DNA from: Gemmatimonadota bacterium
Lineage (GTDB): Bacteria > ARS69
Direction of reading: 5' to 3'
Length of the DNA stretch: 8,453 nucleotides
NCBI GenBank assembly: GCA_021604925.1
Contig: BQJX01000089.1
Coordinates: 1-8,453 of the forward strand
Part shown: piece after piece, positions 1-5,748 of the stretch
Position numbering within the stretch: position 1 is the stretch's first letter
How the letters are laid out: the number at the start of each line of letters is the position of its first letter
The notes under the pieces: model-generated
What the model was told of the DNA's origin: nothing
Database searches by the model: none
The model's input: the letters and a program-made list of their open reading frames with translations, nothing else
Translations under genes and position numbers: made by a program

Positions 1-894
1 CTGGGCGGCGCGAACCGATCGCTCAGCAGCACGGGGCGCGCCGGCGACAAGGATCGCGTGTCGATCTCCTGGTCCACGCCGTGGATCGGCGAGCGCCGCC
101 AGTCGCTGTCCGTGTCGCTTCGCGTGGAACTTCCGCAGTCCGACATCGACGAGATCCGTTCCAACTCCGTGTCCGTGTCCACCACCCGGTTCCTGGGAGA
201 CTACAAGCAGGCGCGACTCGGCGTGACGTTCTTCAGCCAGCTGGAGCGGCTCACCCGGGATCGCACGTTTCCGTCGGGCGGTCTGAACGAGCTGAGCCCC
301 ACGGTCGGCGTGGGGATCTCGCGGGACAAGCGAAACGTGCGGATCGATCCCACGCGCGGCACGCTGGCGTCCGCGGGCACGTCGTACTCCAACAGCTGGA
401 TCACCGGGGACGTGAGCTTTCTCCGATCGATCGTGGATGCCCGGGCCTACCGGTCGGTGGGGTGGGGGATCGTGCTGGCCGCCCGCGCGAACACGATCCT
501 GACCACGGGGCAGGTCCCCGACTACCGCGACCTGGCGGTGGGCGGATCCGGGTCGATCCGCGGACAGCCCACCGAGGTGGAGCGCGGAACGAACATCGGG
601 CGCGTGTCGGCGGAGATGCGCTTTCCCATTCTCGATCAGCGGCGCTTCTCGCTGCCGATCCCGTTCGTGCCGCGTCGCGTCTCCAACGTGGATATCCGCG
701 TGGCCGGCGTGGTCTTTGCCGATGTCGGGTCGGCCTGGAACAGCCGCGACGATCTGGACCAGCGCCGGCTCCATCAGGGTTTCGGAGTGGGCCTTCGGGT
801 ATTCCTGCCCATTGTGGAGCTGGTCCGGCTGGAGCTGGCCTTTGACCCGTCCGGGAATCCCACGTTCTACCTGCGGGACGGCAACGTGATCTAG
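1..894 (+). CDS. Omp85/BamA-family outer membrane beta-barrel protein, C-terminal part (5' end outside window)
   Basis: The frame is open from base 1 to the TAG at 892-894, so this is the last 297 residues of a longer protein; the GTG at 58 is internal. The sequence has the alternating hydrophobic/polar strands of a transmembrane beta-barrel. Near codons 181-189 is GGSGSIRGQ, which corresponds to the (V/I)RG(F/Y) loop-6 signature of Omp85 proteins, followed by EMRFPILD, the usual E-x-R-x-P strand. Further on FADVGSAW and GVGLRVFLP are also typical of BamA/TamA C-termini. Family members insert or transport proteins at the outer membrane. BamA, TamA or a barrel fused to another N-terminal domain cannot be told apart without the missing N-terminus (POTRA or other). 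Two oddities are Gln instead of the aromatic residue after RG and an Ile rather than an aromatic final residue. A 303-base gap separates it from nqrA, so it is probably a different transcript. Confidence 0.85.
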   Translation: MGGANRSLSSTGRAGDKDRVSISWSTPWIGERRQSLSVSLRVELPQSDIDEIRSNSVSVSTTRFLGDYKQARLGVTFFSQLERLTRDRTFPSGGLNELSPTVGVGISRDKRNVRIDPTRGTLASAGTSYSNSWITGDVSFLRSIVDARAYRSVGWGIVLAARANTILTTGQVPDYRDLAVGGSGSIRGQPTEVERGTNIGRVSAEMRFPILDQRRFSLPIPFVPRRVSNVDIRVAGVVFADVGSAWNSRDDLDQRRLHQGFGVGLRVFLPIVELVRLELAFDPSGNPTFYLRDGNVI

Positions 895-984
895 GGCTCC
901 GGCCCGGATGCGGCGCTCCCGGCTCCCGATCCACCCGTCCCGCGCGGCTTTGCGAGAATGGGCCTCACGAGGGGCTCCGGCCCG
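894..984. repeat. Pair of 13-base direct repeats, each a mini-hairpin with a UCCG loop
   Basis: GGGCTCCGGCCCG occurs at 894-906 and again at 972-984, 78 bases apart. Each copy contains GGGC-TCCG-GCCC, a perfect 4-bp stem closed by C-G around a TCCG loop, which fits the stable UNCG tetraloop class when transcribed. The first copy begins on the last base of the Omp85 stop codon. Neither copy is followed by a T-run, so they are not standard intrinsic terminators. They could protect or punctuate the 3' end of the upstream message. The function is unknown. Confidence 0.5.
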
Positions 985-993
985 CCCGATAGC

Positions 994-1074
994 GGGGGGG
1001 GCTCCTCAACGCACTCACATCGTGATCGGACCGCGTACAGCCTGCCTCGACATCCGCACCGAGGAGCCTCCCTT
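994..1074. other. Long imperfect inverted repeat in the leader region before nqrA
   Basis: Bases 996-1007 (GGGGGGCTCCTC) pair with 1061-1072 (GAGGAGCCTCCC): 12 pairs with one G-T wobble, enclosing a 53-base loop. Two further G-T wobbles could extend it to 994-1074. The left arm lies in a run of eight G (994-1001). It lies upstream of the candidate nqr promoter, so it would not be in an mRNA started there. It may be the 3' structured end of the Omp85 transcript, a small RNA, or chance pairing in G/C-rich DNA. The remaining non-coding bases of 895-1087 show nothing else I can name. Confidence 0.35.
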
Positions 1075-1087
1075 TCCCGACTTTGCC

Positions 1088-1116
1088 TTGACACTCGGGG
1101 TCCAGAGGAACATCTT
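1088..1116 (+). promoter_or_regulatory. Candidate sigma70 promoter of the nqr operon
   Basis: TTGACA at 1088-1093 is a perfect -35 box. It is followed after 17 bases by CATCTT at 1111-1116, a weak -10 that shares ATCTT with the better-supported nqrM promoter (TATCTT). The predicted start is near 1123, giving a leader of about 75 nt before the nqrA ATG. The region just downstream is a small AT-rich island in otherwise GC-rich DNA. The box assignment is by eye. Confidence 0.5.
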
Positions 1117-1129
1117 ACGTTGGATTTTA

Positions 1130-1147
1130 TTGTGATTTGATTCACAA
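1130..1147. promoter_or_regulatory. Perfect CRP/FNR-superfamily operator palindrome
   Basis: TTGTGA-TTTGAT-TCACAA is a perfect 6+6 palindrome with a 6-base centre and contains the classic TGTGA-N6-TCACA recognition pattern of CRP-type regulators. Relative to the promoter at 1088-1116 it lies just downstream of the predicted start (centre near +16), a position that suits repression. If transcription instead starts near 1180 using AAGAAT (1168-1173) as the -10, the centre would be at about -41.5, the class II activator position. The regulator and its effector are not in the window; cAMP, redox or nitrosative signals are all possible in this superfamily. Confidence 0.7.
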
Positions 1148-1197
1148 GGGGTCCGCTCCTGACCCGTAAGAATCGTTCGCCCGGGAGACTCCTGCCG

Positions 1198-2544
1198 ATG
1201 TCCGATTACAGAATGAAGCGGGGCTACGACGTGCCGATGCTCGGCCGCGCCGAAGGGCCCATTGTGGACGCCGCCCGCCCCAAGCGCGTGGGCGTGCGCC
1301 CCACGGAGTTCCGATTCGTCAAACCCAAGCTCATGGTCAAGGAAGGGGAGACGGTGTCCGCGGGACAGCCGCTCTTCCGGGATCGCAAGCGCGCGGAGAT
1401 CCGGGTGGTGGCACCGGCCGGCGGCGTTGTTTCGGAGATCCGGTTTGGCCGCCGCAAGGTGTGCCAGGAGATCTTCATCGACGTTGCGGAGCAGGAGCCG
1501 GTGGTCGAGCACTCGACCTACTCGCCGGACGAAGCCCGCCAGCTCACGCGCGCCCAGATCGTGGAGATCCTGCTGGACTCCGGTCTGTGGCCCAGCCTGC
1601 GACGTCGTCCGTTCTCGGTCATCCCGGATCCGGAGCGTGTGCCGGAGGCCATCTTCATCGGCGCCGCCGACAACGACCCGCTGCCGTTCGACTATTCGAT
1701 TGCGCTGGCCGGCCGCGAAGAGGACTTCCAACTCGGAGTGGACCTGCTCGGCAAGCTCACGGAGGGCAAGGTCCATGCCTGCACCCTGAAGGGCAGCGTG
1801 CCGGGTGCGATCTCCCAGGCGCGGAACTGCGAGAAGCACACGTTCTCCGGGCCGTACCCGGCCGGGAAGATCGAGGCGCAGATCCACTACGTGCTGCCCC
1901 ACAAGAAGGGCCGCGAGGTCTGGTACCTGGACGCGCAGGACTGCGCGGACATCGGCGAAGTGGTGCGGGCCGGTCGCTACCCGGTGGCCCGGGTGGTGGC
2001 GGTCGCCGGCGAAGGCGCCGTGCGCGCCCAGTACTTCCGGACGCGGCGGGCGGTTTCGGCGGCGCATCTGGATCCGGACGCGTCGCCGGCCAGCAACCGC
2101 TTCGTGTCGGGCGGGCCGCTCACCGGCGTGCGGGTTTCGTCCGACTGCGGTCTCGGCCTGTACGACTGCAAGTTCAGCGTGATTCCGGAGGGCGACCATC
2201 CCGAGTTCGTGGGCTGGATGCTTCCCGGCTTCCACAAGCTGAGTCGCTACCGGGCCTACGCGTCCGCGATGATGCCGACCAAGGCGCAGCACCTGGATAC
2301 CAATCTGGGCGGCGGCGTTCGGGCCCACGTGGCCACCGGCATCTACGAGGACGTGTGCGGCATGGACATCCTGCCCGGATATCTCATGAAGAGCGTGCTC
2401 GTGGAGGACTTCGAGGAGTCGGACAGCCTCGGCCTCGCGGATTGCGCCGAGTGCGGTCTTTGCACGCACGTCTGTCCGTCCAAGATCGAGTTCGGTGAGA
2501 TCATCTCCAAGGGAATCGTGGCCCACTTGAGGGAAGAGGCATGA
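1198..2544 (+). CDS. nqrA: Na+-translocating NADH:quinone oxidoreductase subunit A, with a 4Fe-4S-type cysteine motif
   Basis: A 448-residue protein, close to the usual NqrA length. It is the peripheral cytoplasmic subunit of Na+-NQR and has no membrane segments. Recognisable NqrA blocks are KRGYDVPMLG at the N-terminus, an RnfC-like barrel-sandwich region (APAGGVVSEIRFGRRKV), DSGLWPSLRRRPFS (127-140), LTEGKVHAC, HTFSGPYPAG, SGGPLTG (304-310) and a C-terminal CTHVCPSK segment. The ATG at 1198 follows GGGAGA (1183-1188) by nine bases. The stop overlaps the nqrB start as ATGA. The odd point is the C-terminus: Cys416, Cys419, Cys422 and Cys426-Pro form a complete C-x2-C-x2-C-x3-C-P motif, as in ferredoxins and RnfC. 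As I recall it, the Vibrio protein keeps only the last two cysteines here and binds no cluster. The family call is very secure; cluster binding is inference. Confidence 0.96.
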   Translation: MSDYRMKRGYDVPMLGRAEGPIVDAARPKRVGVRPTEFRFVKPKLMVKEGETVSAGQPLFRDRKRAEIRVVAPAGGVVSEIRFGRRKVCQEIFIDVAEQEPVVEHSTYSPDEARQLTRAQIVEILLDSGLWPSLRRRPFSVIPDPERVPEAIFIGAADNDPLPFDYSIALAGREEDFQLGVDLLGKLTEGKVHACTLKGSVPGAISQARNCEKHTFSGPYPAGKIEAQIHYVLPHKKGREVWYLDAQDCADIGEVVRAGRYPVARVVAVAGEGAVRAQYFRTRRAVSAAHLDPDASPASNRFVSGGPLTGVRVSSDCGLGLYDCKFSVIPEGDHPEFVGWMLPGFHKLSRYRAYASAMMPTKAQHLDTNLGGGVRAHVATGIYEDVCGMDILPGYLMKSVLVEDFEESDSLGLADCAECGLCTHVCPSKIEFGEIISKGIVAHLREEA

Positions 2545-3725
2545 GGCTGGATTTCGAAGAGACCCGCGACCTCTGGAAGAAGTTCGAGGCACTGCGTCCT
2601 CACTTCCAGAAGGGTGGAAAGTTCGAGAAGCTCTATCCGCTGTTCGAGGCCAAGGAGACGTTCCTCTTTGTCCCGCCGCACACGGCCAAGGGTCGCGTGC
2701 ACGTGCGCGACGCCATGGACATCAAGCGTCTCATGTCCACGGTGGTGGTGGCGCTCATCCCCTGCATCCTCTGGGGAATGTGGAACGTGGGCTACCAGAA
2801 GCTCCTGGCCCAGGGTGATCCCACGCCGCTGCTCGCCTGCCTGGGGCACGGCGCGTGGCACATGCTGCCGATCATCCTGGTCAGCTACCTGGTCGGCGGC
2901 ATCTGTGAAGTCACCTTCGCGATTGTCCGGAAACACGAGATCAACGAGGGGTTCCTGGTGACGGGAATGCTGTTCCCGCTGGTGTGTCCGCCCACGCTGC
3001 CGCTCTGGATGGTGGCGGGAGGAATCGCGTTCGGAACGATCATCGGGAAGGAAGTGTTCGGCGGGACGGGGATGAACATCCTGAACCCCGCGCTCACCGC
3101 CCGGGCCTTCGTGTTCTTCGCGTATCCCGCGCACATGTCCGGCGATGCGGTCTGGTCGGCGGCCGGCCCCGACGCGGTCACCGGCGCCACGCCGCTGGCG
3201 GTGGCGGCGGCGGCGCACGGACCCGGCGTGGTCACCGCGCTCGGCGCGCAGGGAATCACGTACCGCGATTCGTTCCTGGGTCTGATTCCCGGCAGCATGG
3301 GCGAGGTCTCCGCGCTGGCCTGCCTGATCGGCGCGCTGATTCTGGTGGGCACGGGCGTCGGCGCCTGGCGGATCATGATCAGCATGATCGCGGGTGGCCT
3401 CGCGGGCGGCTTCCTCATGAACGCGTCGGCCGGCGCCACGTCGGCCGGCATCATGCATCTGCCTCCGCACTGGCATCTGGTGCTCGGCGGGTTCGCGTTC
3501 GGGACCGTGTACATGGCCACCGATCCGGTGTCGGCGGCGGCCACGCACACCGGCAAGCTGATCTACGGATTCCTGACCGGGGTCCTGGCGGTCCTGATCC
3601 GGGCCGTGAATCCGGCGTACCCGGAGGGCGTCATGCTTGCGATTCTCTTCATGAATGTCTTTGCGCCGCTGATCGATCACTTCGTGGTGCAGAGCAACGT
3701 CAAGAGGAGGCTGGCCCGTGTCTGA
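2541..3725 (+). CDS. nqrB: Na+-translocating NADH:quinone oxidoreductase subunit B (covalent FMN, membrane)
   Basis: A 394-residue polytopic membrane protein of the NqrB/RnfD family, with a soluble N-terminal stretch of about 60 residues followed by multiple hydrophobic helices. NqrB is the core membrane subunit: it carries a phosphoester-bound FMN and riboflavin and contributes to the Na+ path and the quinone site. The ApbE flavinylation signature D-x-x-(S/T)-G-A-T is seen as DAVTGAT at 211-217, making Thr217 the FMN acceptor. Other NqrB hallmarks are HEINEGFLVTG (132-142), PPTLPLW (150-156), KEVFGGTGMNILNPALTARA (170-189) and ATDPVSAAATHTGKLIYG (326-343). The ATG overlaps the nqrA stop (ATGA) after GGGAAGAGG (2531-2539), indicating translational coupling. 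It is slightly shorter than the Vibrio protein. The last codons overlap the nqrC start by eight bases. Confidence 0.97.
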   Translation: MRLDFEETRDLWKKFEALRPHFQKGGKFEKLYPLFEAKETFLFVPPHTAKGRVHVRDAMDIKRLMSTVVVALIPCILWGMWNVGYQKLLAQGDPTPLLACLGHGAWHMLPIILVSYLVGGICEVTFAIVRKHEINEGFLVTGMLFPLVCPPTLPLWMVAGGIAFGTIIGKEVFGGTGMNILNPALTARAFVFFAYPAHMSGDAVWSAAGPDAVTGATPLAVAAAAHGPGVVTALGAQGITYRDSFLGLIPGSMGEVSALACLIGALILVGTGVGAWRIMISMIAGGLAGGFLMNASAGATSAGIMHLPPHWHLVLGGFAFGTVYMATDPVSAAATHTGKLIYGFLTGVLAVLIRAVNPAYPEGVMLAILFMNVFAPLIDHFVVQSNVKRRLARV

Positions 3726-4437
3726 TTTTCGCGTGATTCGATTCGCGATCATCGTGTGCCTGGCGTGCAGTGTGGTCCTCTCGGCCGCCGCCATCGGGCT
3801 GCGCGATCGCCAGGACGCGAATCTGATCTTCGATCAGCGCCGCAACATCCTCAAGTCCGTGGGCCTGTTCGAGGACGGAATGGGCGAGGCGGAGGTCAAC
3901 GCCATCTACGGCGAGCGCATGGTGGGCCTGGTGCTTCGGCCGGACGGGACCGTGCTGGAGGGTCGCGTGCCCTCGGACATCGATGAAGCCAAGGAGTCGG
4001 AGCTGCTCGCGCTCTACCAGCGCCTCGACGACGGCAAGGTCGGTGCGTACTCGTTCCCGGTCTCGGGCAAGGGCCTCTGGTCCACCCTGTACGGCTACTT
4101 CGCGCTCGAAGCGGATCTGAACACGGTGGCGGGAATCACGTTCTACCAGCACGGCGAAACGCCGGGGCTGGGCGGCGAGATCGACAAGCCGTGGTTCCAG
4201 CACAACTTCGTGGGCAAGAAGATCCTGGACGAGGCGGGCGACGTGGTCTCGGTCACCGTGGTGAAGGGAACCGCGGCCGATCAACACTCGGACCCCAAGG
4301 ATCTCAGCCACTACGTGGACGGGATCAGCGGGGCCACGATCACGTCCCGGGGCGTGACCAAGCTGGTGAAGATGGGACTGGAACGCTACGAGCCGTACTT
4401 CGGGACCCTCCGGAGCGGCGCGGGGAGGACTACATGA
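3718..4437 (+). CDS. nqrC: Na+-translocating NADH:quinone oxidoreductase subunit C (covalent FMN)
   Basis: A 239-residue NqrC/RnfG-family protein. One N-terminal membrane helix (about residues 7-28) anchors an FMN-binding domain outside the cytoplasmic membrane. The flavinylation signature DGISGAT (201-207) gives Thr207 as the FMN attachment residue, followed by ITSRGV as in the family. HGETPGLGGEI (145-155) is the other conserved NqrC block. It accepts electrons from the NqrD/E iron site and hands them to the NqrB FMN. The GTG start at 3718 is chosen because GAGGAGG (3704-3710) lies seven bases upstream and the helix follows at once. The start lies inside the end of nqrB and the stop overlaps nqrD as ATGA. 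Flavin loading needs an ApbE transferase that is not encoded here. Confidence 0.96.
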   Translation: MSDFRVIRFAIIVCLACSVVLSAAAIGLRDRQDANLIFDQRRNILKSVGLFEDGMGEAEVNAIYGERMVGLVLRPDGTVLEGRVPSDIDEAKESELLALYQRLDDGKVGAYSFPVSGKGLWSTLYGYFALEADLNTVAGITFYQHGETPGLGGEIDKPWFQHNFVGKKILDEAGDVVSVTVVKGTAADQHSDPKDLSHYVDGISGATITSRGVTKLVKMGLERYEPYFGTLRSGAGRTT

Positions 4438-5111
4438 GCACCACTCAAGCGCCCGCGAAGTCGTCGTTCTCCTTGGCGAGCCTCGTCAAGCTGGACAAGA
4501 AGTCGAAGGCGGCCCTCTCCGATCCCATGTCGGAGAACAACCCGATCACCGTCCAGGTGCTCGGGATCTGCTCCGCGCTGGCGGTCACCGTTCAGATGCA
4601 GACCGCGGTGGTGATGTCGTTGGCCGTGATCGCCGTGCTTTCGGCGTCCAACGTCACGATCAGCCTGATGCGCAACCACATCCCGTCGCAGATCCGCATC
4701 ATCGTTCAGCTCTCCGTGATCGCGAGTCTCGTGATCGTGGCCGATCAGGTGCTGCGCGCCTTCATGTACGACGTGTCCAAGCAGCTCTCGGTGTTCGTGG
4801 GCCTGATCATCACCAACTGCATCATCATGGGACGCGCGGAGGCCTTCGCCATGGCGAACCCTCCCGGCAAGTCGTTCCTGGACGGGCTCGGCAACGGCAT
4901 CGGATACGGCATCATTCTCTGCACGGTCGCGTTCGGACGCGAGCTGTTCGGTTCCGGCACGCTGTTCGGCGCTCCGGTCGTCCCGCAGTTCCTGTACGAC
5001 ATCGGCTACGTGAACATGGGCCTCATGGTGGTTCCCCCCGGAGCGTTCATTCTGCTCGGCCTGATCATCTGGGGACAGCGCACCATGACCGGCTACGCCG
5101 AAGACCACTAG
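4434..5111 (+). CDS. nqrD: Na+-translocating NADH:quinone oxidoreductase subunit D
   Basis: A 225-residue integral membrane protein of the NqrDE/RnfAE family with about six helices. NqrD pairs with NqrE to hold an iron-sulfur centre within the membrane that relays electrons from NqrF to NqrC. The two ligand cysteines are present: Cys46 in QVLGICSALAVT and Cys129 in GLIITNCIIMGRAEAFA. Both are offset by 17 from the Vibrio positions (29 and 112), so the body is colinear and the extra length is a basic N-terminal tail (residues 1-34, rich in Lys and Ser) ahead of ENNPITVQVLG. The ATG at 4434 is preferred because it overlaps the nqrC stop (ATGA) and follows GGGGAGGA (4422-4429). The internal ATG at 4527 would remove the tail but has no ribosome binding site. 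An in-frame extension upstream of 4434 is only a shadow inside nqrC. Confidence 0.96.
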   Translation: MSTTQAPAKSSFSLASLVKLDKKSKAALSDPMSENNPITVQVLGICSALAVTVQMQTAVVMSLAVIAVLSASNVTISLMRNHIPSQIRIIVQLSVIASLVIVADQVLRAFMYDVSKQLSVFVGLIITNCIIMGRAEAFAMANPPGKSFLDGLGNGIGYGIILCTVAFGRELFGSGTLFGAPVVPQFLYDIGYVNMGLMVVPPGAFILLGLIIWGQRTMTGYAEDH

Positions 5112-5120
5112 GAGGAAGAC

Positions 5121-5729
5121 GTGGAACACTATCTGAGTCTTGCGGTCCGCGCGGTCTTCGTGGAGAACATCCTCTTGGCGTTCTTCCTGGGGATGTGCTC
5201 GTTCCTGGCCGTGTCCCGGAAGATCGAGACCGCCATCGGGTTGGGGGCGGCCGTCATCTTCGTGCTCACGCTCACCACGCCGCTGAACTGGGTGCTGCAC
5301 GAGTACCTGCTCAAGAAGGGTGCGCTCGCCTGGGCGGGCCTGCCCGGCGCGGACATGAGCTTCCTGAACTTCATCCTGTTCATCGCCACGATCGCGGCCA
5401 CCGTGCAGCTCGTGGAGATGGTGCTGGATCGCTACAGTCCCAAGCTGTACACCGCGTTGGGGATCTTCCTGCCGCTCATCGCGGTGAACTGCGCCATTCT
5501 GGGATCGTCGCTGTTCATGGTGGAGCGCGACTACAACCTCGCCGAGACAGTCGTGTTCGGGTCCGGTTCCGGAGTGGGTTGGGCGCTCGCGATCATCGCC
5601 ATGGCGGCGATCCGCACCAAGATCCGGTACTCGAACGTGCCGGCGGGACTCCGCGGTCTCGGCATCACCATGCTCATCACCGGGTTGATGGCGCTGGCGT
5701 TCCAGTGCTTCGCCGGAATCCAGCTCTAG
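5121..5729 (+). CDS. nqrE: Na+-translocating NADH:quinone oxidoreductase subunit E
   Basis: A 202-residue membrane protein, close to the usual length, paralogous to NqrD but inserted in the opposite orientation. The N-terminal block VENILLAFFLGMCSFLAVS and the later LIAVNCAILG carry Cys26 and Cys124, the NqrE ligands of the shared intramembrane iron-sulfur site with NqrD Cys46 and Cys129. TTPLNW (52-57) and the ETVVFGSGSGVGWALAI region are also typical of NqrE rather than RnfA. The GTG start at 5121 sits three bases after GGAGGAAG (5111-5118), which begins on the last base of the nqrD stop codon. There are nine bases between the two genes. Nothing is missing or unusual. Confidence 0.96.
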   Translation: MEHYLSLAVRAVFVENILLAFFLGMCSFLAVSRKIETAIGLGAAVIFVLTLTTPLNWVLHEYLLKKGALAWAGLPGADMSFLNFILFIATIAATVQLVEMVLDRYSPKLYTALGIFLPLIAVNCAILGSSLFMVERDYNLAETVVFGSGSGVGWALAIIAMAAIRTKIRYSNVPAGLRGLGITMLITGLMALAFQCFAGIQL

Positions 5730-5748
5730 GTCGGGGGAGAGACCCATC

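Noticed and set aside
1015..2592. A 525-codon minus-strand open frame
   Set aside because: It is antisense to nqrA, crosses the nqr promoter and operator, and shows no family features.
4191..4433. Possible longer N-terminus of nqrD
   Set aside because: The upstream in-frame stretch lies within nqrC and has the composition of an out-of-frame reading. The ATG at 4434 has a ribosome binding site and an ATGA overlap with nqrC.
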